Assembly: GCA_029556545.1 (NCBI GenBank)
Contig: JAKQEQ010000023.1
Coordinates: 1-64,000, forward strand
Length of the DNA: 64,000 nt
Source of the DNA: Candidatus Hydrogenedentota bacterium
GTDB lineage: Bacteria; Hydrogenedentota; Hydrogenedentia; Hydrogenedentales; JAGMZX01
Reading direction: 5' to 3'
Part shown: piece after piece, positions 42,678-51,874 of the stretch
Layout: each line of letters begins with the position of its first letter
How positions within the stretch are numbered: the first letter of the stretch is position 1
Notes under the pieces: generated by a model
Databases searched by the model: none
What the model saw: the letters and a program-made list of their open reading frames with translations, nothing else
What the model was told of the DNA's origin: nothing
Made by a program: the position numbers and the translations under genes

Positions 42678-45152
42678 ATGCGACCGTTTGTTCTCTTCGC
42701 ATTTTGGGCCACAGTCCTTGCCTCGTCGTCCGGGGCCGCGTCGGGCGCGACACGACCCCCGCTCGACCAACCAACCGCGTGGTCGGCGGGAGACCCCACG
42801 AGTCCCGCCGCCGCGTTCGAGATCGGGGGCCGTTCCGTCGTGCGGCTTCCGTGCAACTTCTCGGACGGCATCGAGCGCGCGTACTGGGACGCGGACGTCG
42901 CGCTCGACCTCGCCGAGGCGCGCGGCATCCGATTTCAGTTGTACTGCGGCAAGCCCGAACCCATCGGCGGCTTCACGTTCTACTTCCGAGCCGGAGACGC
43001 CTGGTATTCCGCGCCCTTCTCGCTCGACGCGGCGGAGCAGTGGTGTACGGTCGCCATCGACAAACTCGATACGACGGTCGAGGGCGCGGCGGGCGGTTGG
43101 ACCCGCATTGATCGCCTTCGCCTCGCCGCGTGGCGCGGCGCGGACGAGGACACGGAGCTATACGTCGCGGGCTTCGCCGTGGTACGAGGCCCCTCTACCT
43201 CGGGGCGAGGCGACGGCGAGGATGCCCGCATCGTGCTCGTGCGGGCCGAGTCGGCCGCGGGGGACGCGCGCACGGTCAAGGACACGGCGCAGCGCGTCGG
43301 GCGTTTCCTCGACGATCTGGGCGTGCCGTTCGTCCCCGTCAGCGACCTCGATCTTAGCCCCGCGCGGCTCGAAGGCAAGCGCGTCGCCGTGCTCCCCTAT
43401 AACCCGGACATGTCCGCAGAGGCGACAGACGCGCTCCGCACTTTTCTGCAACACGATGGCAGGCTCGTGTCGTTCTACACGCTGCCCGAGGCGCTCGCGA
43501 TCGCCGTCGGTCTCCAGCGCGGCAGGCACGTCTCGCAGCCGCGGCCCGGCTACTTCGCGTCCATCCGCCCAACGGAATCCGCCGCAGGCGGACTCACCGG
43601 CCTGCCCCCCGTCACCGCGCAGGCATCGTGGAACATCATCGAATGGGTGGCGCGGTCCCAGCCTTCGCGAGGCGCTTCGGCGGGGCAAGCGGGAGACCGG
43701 CCACAACAAGCGGCGGGCGTCGCCGCGACGTGGTACGACGTCGACGGCAACCCGACCGGGCATCCCGCGATCGTCGTCACGGACCGCGCGGCGCATATGA
43801 CCCACATTCTTCTGCGCGACGACCCCGCCAACAAGGCCGTGTTGCTGCTGGCCATGATTGGCCGGTTCCTGCCCGAGTGCTGGGAGCAGGCGGCGACGAC
43901 GCGCCTCGCGCGCGCGGGCGCCATCGGGCCGTTCCGCGACTTTGACTCGGCGCGGCGCGGCATTCGCGAGCGAATCGACGGCGGCGCGGGCGACGACCTC
44001 CTGACGGCGGCCGAGGCGCTGCACGCGCAGGCGCGGGCGCACGTCGCGGCGGGGGAATACGCCGAGGCGCTGGCGCGCACGGGACAACTGCGCGAGACGC
44101 TGACGCGGGCGTGGTGCGCGGTGCAATCACGCGGCGCGCGTGACGAGTTTCGCGGCTTCTGGTGTCATGACGCTTTCGGCGTCGCGGGGATGACGTGGGA
44201 CGCCGCCGCGCGCATCCTCGCGGAGAACGGATTCACCGCCGTCTTCCCGAACATGCTGTGGGGCGGCGCGGCCTATTACCCGAGCGACGTCTTGCCCGTC
44301 GCGCCCGAGGTCAAGGCGCGCGGCGACCAATTGGCCGCGTGCGTGGCCGCGTGCCGGAAACACGGCGTTCAATGCCACGTTTGGAAGGTCAACTGGAACA
44401 TGGGCGCCCGGGCCTCCGCCGACTTCAAGGCGCGCATGAAAGCGGCTGGCCGCACCCAAGTGCGGCTCGACGGCGCGCCCGAGAACGGCTGGCTGTGCCC
44501 GTCCCATCCCGAGAACCAGCGGCTCGAAATCGACGCCATGCTCGAAGTCGCCGCGAAATACGACGCCGACGGCGTACACTTCGACTACATCCGCTACCCC
44601 GACCGCGCCACGTGCTACTGCCCCGGCTGCAAAGCGCGGTTCGAGGCGGTCCTGGACCGCAAAATCGCGGACTGGCCCCGCGGCCTCGCCGCGGACCCGG
44701 CCCTGACCGCGCAATGGCTCGAATTCCGCCGCGCCCAGATCACCCGCGTCGTCGCCGGCGTCAGCGAGGCGCTGCGCGCGCGCAAGCCACGCGTCAAGAT
44801 ATCCGCGGCCGTCTTCCGCAACGCGCCCGTTGACCGCGACACCATCGGCCAGGACTGGCGGCTCTGGTGCGAAAAGGGCTACCTCGATTTCGTCTGCCCC
44901 ATGAATTACACCCCCTTCGACGCCGATTTCGAGCGCATGGCGCGCCGCCAGCGCGCGTGGGCGGGCGACACCCCGTGCTACCCCGGCATCGGCCTCAGCG
45001 TATGGCCCGATTCCGAAGGCGTCGCCCGGCTCATCGAGCAGGTGAACATCACCCGCAAACTCGAAACCGGCGGCTTCATCGTCTTCAACTACGGCCCCCG
45101 CGAAGCAACCGAAATTCTGCCCCTGTGCCGCCTCGGGCTGACACGACGGTAA
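42678..45152 (+). CDS. secreted GHL10-domain (family 10-like glycosyl hydrolase) protein
   Basis: An 824-residue exported protein with a signal peptide (FVLFAFWATVLASSSGAASGA). Residues 30-190 resemble a carbohydrate-binding beta domain, about 200-300 a Rossmann-like or glutamine-amidotransferase-like fold, and a helical stretch fills 430-490. The C-terminal 350 residues are a GHL10 (DUF187) TIM barrel: FRGFWCHDAFGVAGMTWDAA, QCHVWKVNWNMG, GVHFDYIRYPDRA and DFVCPMNYTPFDADF are family hallmarks. Residues about 335-365 form a low-complexity Ser/Gly/Ala/Gln insert. The start has an AAGGAAA ribosome site. The family is thought to hydrolyse glycosides or glycan cross-links. A GH127 gene follows, 39 bp away. 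Confidence 0.84.
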   Translation: MRPFVLFAFWATVLASSSGAASGATRPPLDQPTAWSAGDPTSPAAAFEIGGRSVVRLPCNFSDGIERAYWDADVALDLAEARGIRFQLYCGKPEPIGGFTFYFRAGDAWYSAPFSLDAAEQWCTVAIDKLDTTVEGAAGGWTRIDRLRLAAWRGADEDTELYVAGFAVVRGPSTSGRGDGEDARIVLVRAESAAGDARTVKDTAQRVGRFLDDLGVPFVPVSDLDLSPARLEGKRVAVLPYNPDMSAEATDALRTFLQHDGRLVSFYTLPEALAIAVGLQRGRHVSQPRPGYFASIRPTESAAGGLTGLPPVTAQASWNIIEWVARSQPSRGASAGQAGDRPQQAAGVAATWYDVDGNPTGHPAIVVTDRAAHMTHILLRDDPANKAVLLLAMIGRFLPECWEQAATTRLARAGAIGPFRDFDSARRGIRERIDGGAGDDLLTAAEALHAQARAHVAAGEYAEALARTGQLRETLTRAWCAVQSRGARDEFRGFWCHDAFGVAGMTWDAAARILAENGFTAVFPNMLWGGAAYYPSDVLPVAPEVKARGDQLAACVAACRKHGVQCHVWKVNWNMGARASADFKARMKAAGRTQVRLDGAPENGWLCPSHPENQRLEIDAMLEVAAKYDADGVHFDYIRYPDRATCYCPGCKARFEAVLDRKIADWPRGLAADPALTAQWLEFRRAQITRVVAGVSEALRARKPRVKISAAVFRNAPVDRDTIGQDWRLWCEKGYLDFVCPMNYTPFDADFERMARRQRAWAGDTPCYPGIGLSVWPDSEGVARLIEQVNITRKLETGGFIVFNYGPREATEILPLCRLGLTRR

Positions 45153-45191
45153 ATGCATGAGTGTCACGACGCAAACAGGAAGTGGACTGCC

Positions 45192-47003
45192 ATGCGAAAC
45201 AGCGCGATAATTCTTCTCATGGGATTGATGTTCTGCCAATCAGCGGGAGCCGTGGTGAACGTCTTGCGGTCGGCGGACCTTCGCCGCGTCGCGGTGGGCG
45301 GCGAGATCGGGCGGCGCATCGAGGCGACCATCGAGCATAACCTGCTCGCGGCGGACCTCGATGGCGACTTCCTTGCGCCGTTCCGGGAACGGACGGCGAA
45401 GAGCGGCTACGTCGGCCTTGGTAAGACCATCGACGCGCTGGTCCGCTTCGCGGCGTACTCGGGCGACGCGCGGGTGCTCGAAAAGAAGAAACGCGTCGTC
45501 GAGGAGGTGCTCCGCCTCCAGGAAGCGGACGGCTACGTCGGCTTTTTCGCGCCCGAGGCGCGCGTGTGGTCGCTGTGGGACATCCACGAGACGGCCTACA
45601 TCATTTACGGCCTCACGATGGACCACAAATTCTTCGGCGAGACCGCGTCGCTCGACGCCGCGCGCAAGGCCGCCGATTACGTCATCGCGCGGTGGACCGC
45701 CGATCCGGACCGCGAGCCGGGCGGCGGCGAGATCACGGTGTACATGGCCGTGACGGGTTTCGAGGGCGCGCTCCTGGCGCTGTACGACGCGACCGGCGAC
45801 GCGCGATACGTCGATTGTTGCGCGCGGTTTCGCGGGCTCGCGGACTGGGACGGCCCGATAGTGAAGGGGCGCTGGGGCCAGATTCAGGGGCACGCCTACG
45901 CCTACCTCTGCCGCAGTCTGGCCCAGTTGTGGCTCCATCGCGTCGCGCCGAACGACGCGCTCCTCCGGCCCACGCGCCGCGCGATGGATTTCCTGCTCAA
46001 GGAAGATGGCCTCGCCGTTATCGGTACATGCGGCCAGCACGAGTGCTGGCACGACACGCAGGAGGGCGCGGCGAACCTGGGCGAGACCTGCGCCACGGCG
46101 TACCTGATCCGCTGGTGGGACGAATTGCTGCGGCGCGACGGCGATCCCCTGTACGGGGACCTCATCGAGCGCGCGGTCTACAACGCCCTGTTCGCGGCGC
46201 AGTCGCCCGACGGACGCCGCATCCGCTATTACATCCCCTTCGAGGGGCCGCGCGCGTATTTCGAGGGCGATACGTATTGCTGCCCGTGCAACTACCGCCG
46301 GATCATCGCCGAATTGCCCCAGATGATCGCCTATACGACGGCGGACGGCATCGCGGTCAGCCTGTACACGCCTTCGACCGCGACATTGACGCTGCCCTCG
46401 GGCGTAAACGTCGCCATCGATCAGGAGACGGCCTATCCGAGCGACGGCCACGTGCGGCTGCGCGTACAGCCGGAGACGCCCGCGACGTTCCCGCTCGAAC
46501 TGCGCATCCCGCGCTGGTGCGAACGCGCCCGGGTCATCGTGAACGGCGAGGCGCAGCCGGGGCCCGCGCCGACGCCGGGAAGTTGGTACTTTGTGCGCCG
46601 CGAGTGGCGTTCCGGCGACCTCGTCGAGGTTGAACTACCCTTATCGCCGCAGTGGGTGAAAGGGCGGAAAGCGCAGGCGGGGCGCGTCGCGCTCCTCTGC
46701 GGCCCCCGCGTGTTTTGCCTGAGCCGCGCGCACGACCCCGCCCTCGAAAAGGAAGACCTGCGCCTGATCACCATCGACCCGGCGACGCTCACCGGCCCGT
46801 TCCCGGACGACACCGTGCGGCCCGGCGGTCTGGCCTTCAAGGTCAAGGCGTGGAAAACGACGAACTGGTACCCCTTCGCCCCTACGGATTGGGAACTGAC
46901 CCTGACGGAGTTCCCCGACCCCGATGGCGAAATGACCTACTTCCACGCGCCCAACCCGGAAGACCCCGCCTTCCGCAACGACCCGCTGATCCCCGGTTCC
47001 TGA
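45192..47003 (+). CDS. GH127-type beta-L-arabinofuranosidase-like enzyme
   Basis: A 603-residue protein with a signal peptide (IILLMGLMFCQSAGA) and an (alpha/alpha)6 barrel of the DUF1680/GH127 family. The zinc and nucleophile site is complete: Glu298 and Cys300 in NLGETCATAYLIRWW, and Cys363-Cys364 in TYCCPCNYRR, matching the Glu and three Cys ligands described for the Bifidobacterium enzyme HypBA1. C-terminal beta domains follow. The enzyme should release beta-L-arabinofuranose residues. It starts 39 bp after the GHL10 gene with a GGAAG ribosome site, probably in one operon. The stop codon is directly followed by a heptanucleotide repeat array, and the last residues (DPLIPGS) are encoded by repeat-like sequence. 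Confidence 0.88.
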   Translation: MRNSAIILLMGLMFCQSAGAVVNVLRSADLRRVAVGGEIGRRIEATIEHNLLAADLDGDFLAPFRERTAKSGYVGLGKTIDALVRFAAYSGDARVLEKKKRVVEEVLRLQEADGYVGFFAPEARVWSLWDIHETAYIIYGLTMDHKFFGETASLDAARKAADYVIARWTADPDREPGGGEITVYMAVTGFEGALLALYDATGDARYVDCCARFRGLADWDGPIVKGRWGQIQGHAYAYLCRSLAQLWLHRVAPNDALLRPTRRAMDFLLKEDGLAVIGTCGQHECWHDTQEGAANLGETCATAYLIRWWDELLRRDGDPLYGDLIERAVYNALFAAQSPDGRRIRYYIPFEGPRAYFEGDTYCCPCNYRRIIAELPQMIAYTTADGIAVSLYTPSTATLTLPSGVNVAIDQETAYPSDGHVRLRVQPETPATFPLELRIPRWCERARVIVNGEAQPGPAPTPGSWYFVRREWRSGDLVEVELPLSPQWVKGRKAQAGRVALLCGPRVFCLSRAHDPALEKEDLRLITIDPATLTGPFPDDTVRPGGLAFKVKAWKTTNWYPFAPTDWELTLTEFPDPDGEMTYFHAPNPEDPAFRNDPLIPGS

Positions 47004-47094
47004 TCCCTGGTCCCTGGTCCCTGGTCCCTGGTCCCTAGTCCCTAGTCCCTAGTCCCTAGTCCCTAGTCCCTAGTCCCTAGTCCCTGATCCCTGA
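47004..47094. repeat. heptanucleotide tandem array, 13 units (TCCCTGG/TCCCTAG/TCCCTGA)
   Basis: Thirteen uninterrupted 7-bp units begin right after the GH127 stop codon: four TCCCTGG, then seven TCCCTAG, then two TCCCTGA. The order is perfectly blocked by variant, which suggests growth by slippage from the middle. A related TTCCTGA occupies 46997-47003 and includes the stop codon. It is not a CRISPR array. Confidence 0.92.
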
Positions 47095-47117
47095 TCCCCC
47101 ACTTGCGAGCCAATTTG

Positions 47118-47126
47118 TGCTATGCT
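47118..47126 (+). promoter_or_regulatory. extended -10 promoter downstream of the heptamer array
   Basis: TGC precedes TATGCT. The transcript would begin near 47133, about 54 nt before the ATG of the CTP-transferase-like gene. The -35 zone lies next to the end of the repeat array. Confidence 0.4.
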
Positions 47127-47186
47127 GGAGGCGTAACGCACGGAACGAGGGTCGCCGGAACCGCCCGGCATGATAAGCGGCTGATC

Positions 47187-47924
47187 ATGTCTCCCGAACA
47201 TACCGCATACGAATGGAACGGCCTTCGGAAGCTGTGGCACCTGTTCGGCTGCCTGCTCATGGTGGGGATATTTTACCTGTGGAAAGATATCCGCCGTCCC
47301 ATTTCCGGCTTGGACTTCCTCGTCATTTTCGGCTGGGCGGAAACCGCCGTCGCGTTCAGCATCGACCTGATGCGCTTCTATTCGCCGCGCGTGAACAAGG
47401 TCATTCGCGGCCTGCCGTTCTACGGCAACCTCATGCGCCCCATCGAGCACGCTCATTTCAACGCCATGACCTATTACCTGCTCGCCGCCACCATACTCAT
47501 GACGGCCTATCGCGTGGGTTGGTGCCGCGAGGCGACGCTCGTGATGGCCATCGCGGTCCTGGGCGTCGCCGATCCGGCGGCGGCGTGGACCCGCTATCAG
47601 ATGGCGAAGCGCGGCTGGGGCCGCGAACAAGCGGTGGGGCTGCTGGCCTTCTTCGTGTCGAGCGTCCTCGTCATGTGGGCGATCAGTCGGCGGCTCCAGT
47701 GTCCCCTGCACTGGGACCACATCCTCGGCATCGGGTTCATCGTCGCGCTCGTCGAGAGCTACACCAAGTACTGGGTCCATCATCTGCACCCCGTAACCCG
47801 GCGCGTCCAGCGCAAGATTTTCCACCGCGCCACCGTCTGGCTTTTCCGCCTCTACCCCGACGACAACCTGCTCATCCCCCTGACCGTCGCCGTCATGATT
47901 GGCATCGTCTCGCTGGTCATGTGA
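47187..47924 (+). CDS. dolichol-kinase/phosphatidate cytidylyltransferase-like membrane protein
   Basis: A 245-residue integral membrane protein with about seven hydrophobic helices. The motif VLGVADPAAAW is the DPxA-type signature shared by CTP-dependent dolichol kinase, phytol kinase and phosphatidate cytidylyltransferase relatives; LRKLWHLFGCLLMVGIFY near the start matches the kinase branch (RKxxHxxxG). It probably uses CTP to phosphorylate a prenol or lipid. I preferred the ATG at 47187 because the RKLWH motif follows closely; a reading from 47103 would start before the predicted transcription start. The PTS IIA gene is convergent. Confidence 0.72.
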   Translation: MSPEHTAYEWNGLRKLWHLFGCLLMVGIFYLWKDIRRPISGLDFLVIFGWAETAVAFSIDLMRFYSPRVNKVIRGLPFYGNLMRPIEHAHFNAMTYYLLAATILMTAYRVGWCREATLVMAIAVLGVADPAAAWTRYQMAKRGWGREQAVGLLAFFVSSVLVMWAISRRLQCPLHWDHILGIGFIVALVESYTKYWVHHLHPVTRRVQRKIFHRATVWLFRLYPDDNLLIPLTVAVMIGIVSLVM

Positions 47925-47945
47925 GATCGGCCTCGGCGCGCCGGG

Positions 47946-48413
47946 TCAGGGCCCGGCCCCCTCGAGCACCGCGTGGACTTCCTTGGCGGTGCGGCAGGCG
48001 ACCAGGCGGTCGTAGACCTCCTGGTTCTTGAGGGCCGCCATGACCTGGGCAAGCAAGCGCAGGTACTCCTTGTCCGCGCCCTCGGGCATGGCGAACAGCA
48101 CCAGAATATGGACGGGGTTGTTGTCGAGCGTGCCGTACTCGATGCCGTCCGGCGCGACGCCGACGCCGATGGTGGCGTAGCGCACTTCGGGGATGCGGAC
48201 GTGCGGAATGGCCACGCCCCCGCCGATGCCCGTGCTCATGACGGCCTCGCGCTCGTGTACCGCGCGTTGAAAGACTTCGTGGTCCGCGACCGCACCGCTG
48301 CGGGCCACGGCGCTGATAAGCAGGTCGAGGGCGTCATGCTTGGACTGGCCGGGCGGAATGACGCGAATATTGGAAGGGGGTATGTGAACTCCGAACAGGC
48401 TCATGAGGGCCAC
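47946..48413 (-). CDS. PTS IIA (fructose/nitrogen-type) protein
   Basis: A 155-residue PTS EIIA domain of the fructose/PtsN class. The phosphorylatable His71 is in GIGGGVAIPHVRIPEV, and the remaining fold (IHILVLFAMPEG-like strand reading PVHILVLFAMPEGADKEYLRLLAQVM) is complete. No EIIB or EIIC domain gene is adjacent, so it likely regulates rather than transports, as PtsN does in nitrogen and potassium control. A GTG start at 48413 is favoured: GGGAG lies 6 nt upstream, whereas the ATG at 48404 would be 15 nt away. It is followed closely by the convergent CTP-transferase-like gene. Confidence 0.88.
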   Translation of the reverse strand: MALMSLFGVHIPPSNIRVIPPGQSKHDALDLLISAVARSGAVADHEVFQRAVHEREAVMSTGIGGGVAIPHVRIPEVRYATIGVGVAPDGIEYGTLDNNPVHILVLFAMPEGADKEYLRLLAQVMAALKNQEVYDRLVACRTAKEVHAVLEGAGP

Positions 48414-48482
48414 TCTATTCTCCCATCAACCGAGAATCTTGGGTTTACATCAGATCTGCGGAAACGCCGGCTAAGCGCTCCT

Positions 48483-49658
48483 CTAGAACTTCTGGCGCGG
48501 CAGTTGCCCGCGCATGCGCTGTAACGCCTCGTCCAGGCGAGCATCCTCGACCGTAAGCGAGAAGCGGACGTAGCCCTCGCCAAATTGCCCGTACGCCGCG
48601 CCCGGCGCGGCGACGACGGCGCATCGCTCGAAGAGAAACTCGCAGAACGTCGCGGAAGTGTATCCCTCGGGAACACGCACCCACAGGTAAAACGTTCCCG
48701 GCGGCGCTTCGCCCGGCCACCCGAGGTCGCTCAATACGGCGAGGGTCTTCTCGCGGCGGCGGCGGTAGACCTCGATCATGTGTCCGATGAAGTCGTCGCA
48801 ATGATCGAGCGCCTCGATACCGGCGTACTGGACCGCGTTGAAGACCCCCGAGTCCGTGTTCGCCTTCGATGTGGCGATCGCCTTCACCACGTCCGGGTTG
48901 CCGCAGGCCATCCCGATGCGCCAACCGGTCATGTTGTACGGCTTCGACAGCGAATTCAACTCGACGCCCACCTCGCGCGCGCCCGTCGCCGCCAGAAAAC
49001 TCAGCCGTTCGACTCCGAACACGAGTTCCGCATAGGGATTGTCGTAACACACGACAATGTCGTTGTCGCGCGCGAAGGCCGCCAGGTCGTCCAGGAACGC
49101 GCGCGTCGCCACCGCCCCTGTGGGGTTGTTCGGATAGTTCAGGTAGAAGGCCCGCGCCCGCTTCGCCACGTCCGAGGGAATCTCGGAGAAATCCACCAGG
49201 TAATTGTTGGCCTCCCGCATCGGTACCGCGTAAGGTTCCGCCCCGGCGAACCAGATGCTCGGGCGATAACCGGGATAGCCGGGGTCCGTGACCAGGACCA
49301 GGTCGCCCGGGTCGATCACCCCCAGCGCGAAATGGTGGCAGCCCTCCTTCGACCCGATCAGCGCCACCACCTCCTTCCTCGGGTCCAGCGTTACCCCGAG
49401 GCGCCGCCCGTACCACCGCGCAACCGCCTCGCGAAAGGCGAGCATGCCCCACTCCTCGTCGGTCGGGTACCGATGGTTCGCCGGGTCCTGAGCGGCCTCA
49501 CAGAGCCGATCGATGACCCGCTGCGGCGTCGGGTCCACCGGGTCGCCGATGGCAAGACTGATCACATCGACGCCGCGCGCGCGCGCTTCGTTAATCTTGT
49601 TGCGCAGCGTCATAAACAAATACGGCGGTATCTTCGTCAGCCGGTCCGCAGTCCGCAT
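48483..49658 (-). CDS. dapL: LL-diaminopimelate aminotransferase-like enzyme
   Basis: A 391-residue fold type I aminotransferase. PLP binds Lys239 in NSLSKPYNMTGWRIGM; the preceding YLNYPNNPTGAVA (Asn and Pro-rich loop), YDNPYAELVF and the closing YVRFSLTVE are conserved. DapL converts tetrahydrodipicolinate to LL-diaminopimelate in lysine and peptidoglycan synthesis, and the N-terminal IPPYLFMTLRNKINEARARGVDVISLAIGDP matches DapL of the archaeal/Desulfovibrio type. A general aspartate or alanine transaminase cannot be excluded without alignment. TAGAAT at 49723-49718 is a possible -10 box, giving a leader of about 53 nt. Confidence 0.78.
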   Translation of the reverse strand: MRTADRLTKIPPYLFMTLRNKINEARARGVDVISLAIGDPVDPTPQRVIDRLCEAAQDPANHRYPTDEEWGMLAFREAVARWYGRRLGVTLDPRKEVVALIGSKEGCHHFALGVIDPGDLVLVTDPGYPGYRPSIWFAGAEPYAVPMREANNYLVDFSEIPSDVAKRARAFYLNYPNNPTGAVATRAFLDDLAAFARDNDIVVCYDNPYAELVFGVERLSFLAATGAREVGVELNSLSKPYNMTGWRIGMACGNPDVVKAIATSKANTDSGVFNAVQYAGIEALDHCDDFIGHMIEVYRRRREKTLAVLSDLGWPGEAPPGTFYLWVRVPEGYTSATFCEFLFERCAVVAAPGAAYGQFGEGYVRFSLTVEDARLDEALQRMRGQLPRQKF

Positions 49659-49872
49659 ACAACACCTCTCTCGCGTCAGAGAGTACTTGGAATTACGTCA
49701 GGGGAAATGATGGGCGAATTCTACACCGCGCCGGGCGGCCATTCAAGAATTCAAACCACGCATTCTGAGTAATTAGAGAATTTTGCGCAGCGGTTGCATT
49801 GTGTGGAATACGCCCGACGGCTTGTAGGGCGTAAATGCCGCGCGGGGGGCAATAGCCTCAGGCAACCGGCTG

Positions 49873-51777
49873 TCAGTCGATACGCACGTCGCCGTTCCGC
49901 GCTTCGAGCCGGACGCGATGCCGCCCCTCCTTGAGGAGCACGTGGAATTCCTGGCGATCCTTCGAGACGGATCCGGTTAGTGGGATGGCGCTTTGGACCA
50001 CACCGCCAATGGCCGCGACGCTCAGGTCAGCGTCCGGCGACTCCGGCAAAGCCAGGCTGATGTTGCCGCCCTCGGCGACCGCTTCGAGGTCCCCGCGCAG
50101 GCCGTCGAGGGCCAGAATACGCACTTCCCCGTTGGTCACGCGGGCCGACAACGCGCCCCCGGGCCCGTCGACGAGGACGCGCCCGTCGCTGCACGTTACA
50201 GCGGCGATCCCGGTGTTTTCCCGCAAGACCACGTCGCCCCCGGCGACTGCGACTTCGACGGCGCCCGAACAGCGCAGGACCGAGACGCCGCCTTTGGCGT
50301 TCTCAATCAGGATATCCCCGGTCACGTCCGCGATCTCGATACGTCCGGCCTGTTGACGCACCTCCATGGAGGCCGCCATGCTGGAGACCGCGCTCACTCC
50401 GTCGCGGGCCGTGACCCGCAGGGGAAGCGTCCTCGGGCATTGGACGAACAGATCTGTTCTCCGCCGTAGCGCGGGGAACGCGGCGGGGTCCGGTGCGAGG
50501 CTGGTCACTATGAGTTCGGGGCCGTCCCGCCCGACGCTGACGCGCAGGTCTTCGAGCGCGCGAGGCGCCGCGACGGCGGCGGCCGCCCATACCGTGCGCT
50601 CTTCTGTGATCGTCAGTTCGGGGGCGTCCACTCCCTCGATGCGCACGCCGCCCGCGTTCGCCTCGATCACGAGGCGCATATCGGGGCTTATGGGCTCGGT
50701 GCGGGTCGTGGTTTCCCGAAACACGCTCATGCCCTCCCCGGTCCCGGGCGTGGTCTCCTCGGCGGTGGCGCGCGCGGACCCGCGCACGATCGCCACGTCG
50801 CCGAATACCGCATCGACGGTCGCGCGTTGCCGCGCCTCCGGGCGTTCATGGCGAAGCATCGTGAGGTCTCCCACGGGAATCGTTTCCGGCCAGTCTGAGA
50901 CCAGTTCGCCAAAGCGGACCGTCGCAGCGAGGTCGGGATCTGCGTCCGCACCGAACGCGATGCGCACGGGCCCGCCTTCCGCAAAGACGTCCAGCGCCGC
51001 CTCGACACCCAAGGCCTCCACCTCAAGAGCGCCGCCAAACGACGAAATCCGCGTCTCGCCGTCGATTCCGTCGAACGTGGCCGCGACCCCGTCAAGTCGA
51101 AACACGCCGCCGCGCGCCAAACCGGAGATCGTCACGGGCTGATCGCCCCGCGCGCGCAGCTCCACGGGCCCCGCGATATCGCGCAACGTTACGGCGCCAT
51201 ACGCCGCATCAACCGCGACCCGGCCCCCGAGTCCACCAATCTCGACGTCGCCGAATAGCTGCCGCAGGGTCAATGTCGCGTCCCTGGGGACGGTAAGTTC
51301 GATGTCCACGCTCAATACCGGCGGCGACTCCTCCGCGCCGAGGTCGGGCAACACCGTGCGGACGCGGAGCGAATCCCGGCGTGCGGTGTGTTCGACCCGC
51401 ACGCTTTCAGCGATGCGAGCGGCGGCCTCGCGCGATTCCGCGGCGACGCTGACTTCCACCCGGTATTGCGTCACCTGTTGATCCCAACTCCGGACGTGCA
51501 CTGATCCAAACCCGTGGTCAAGGCTCACGACGCCCCCCGAAGCAACAGGAACACGTTCCTCGATGATGCGCGTCGCGGCGGAGTCTCTGTCGCGCGTTGC
51601 GCCGATATCAAGGCCTCGGCCCAGGATGGACTCGATTGCGCGCCCGATGCCCGTGAAGACGCGGTTGGCCGCGTCCGCAGCCCCGCCGAACATCGGCTCA
51701 GCCGCGGCGGTTCCCGCCAGGGGCAGGGCACAGAGCAGGAGGCAAGGTAGCCCCCGGCGTATGAAAACGAAAATCAT
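49873..51777 (-). CDS. exported DUF4097-like beta-helix protein
   Basis: A 634-residue protein with a signal peptide (RGLPCLLLCALPLAGTAAA) followed by a short linker (GIGRAIESILGRGLDIG). The rest is a long run of short beta strands typical of DUF4097/DUF4098 adhesin-like proteins: repeated G-x-V-x-V-x-D/E patterns such as VEIGGLGGRVAVDAAYGAVTLRDIAG, IEIADVTGDILIENAKGG and GNISLALPESPDADLSVAAIGG. There appear to be two such units (about 55-320 and 385-634), so it may be a tandem duplication. Function is unknown; such proteins are found at cell surfaces. The ATG at 51777 lies 23 nt after a predicted transcription start. Confidence 0.75.
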   Translation of the reverse strand: MIFVFIRRGLPCLLLCALPLAGTAAAEPMFGGAADAANRVFTGIGRAIESILGRGLDIGATRDRDSAATRIIEERVPVASGGVVSLDHGFGSVHVRSWDQQVTQYRVEVSVAAESREAAARIAESVRVEHTARRDSLRVRTVLPDLGAEESPPVLSVDIELTVPRDATLTLRQLFGDVEIGGLGGRVAVDAAYGAVTLRDIAGPVELRARGDQPVTISGLARGGVFRLDGVAATFDGIDGETRISSFGGALEVEALGVEAALDVFAEGGPVRIAFGADADPDLAATVRFGELVSDWPETIPVGDLTMLRHERPEARQRATVDAVFGDVAIVRGSARATAEETTPGTGEGMSVFRETTTRTEPISPDMRLVIEANAGGVRIEGVDAPELTITEERTVWAAAAVAAPRALEDLRVSVGRDGPELIVTSLAPDPAAFPALRRRTDLFVQCPRTLPLRVTARDGVSAVSSMAASMEVRQQAGRIEIADVTGDILIENAKGGVSVLRCSGAVEVAVAGGDVVLRENTGIAAVTCSDGRVLVDGPGGALSARVTNGEVRILALDGLRGDLEAVAEGGNISLALPESPDADLSVAAIGGVVQSAIPLTGSVSKDRQEFHVLLKEGRHRVRLEARNGDVRID

Positions 51778-51806
51778 GGGACACTCATATTCCCGGTTGC
51801 GGCGAC

Positions 51807-51815
51807 AGTATAACA
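51807..51815 (-). promoter_or_regulatory. extended -10 promoter of the DUF4097-like gene
   Basis: TGT precedes TATACT on the minus strand (TATACT 51812-51807). Transcription would begin near 51800, 23 nt before the ATG. Confidence 0.45.
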
Positions 51816-51874
51816 AGAATACCGTGTCCGGTCCCCGAGGTTCCCCATCTGGTGGGACGGGACGGGCCAGGAAT

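Noticed and set aside
47004-47094. Heptamer array as a CRISPR array or true telomere
   Set aside because: Units are 7 bp with no spacers, so it is not CRISPR. The sequence continues with ordinary genes on both sides, so it is not a chromosome end.
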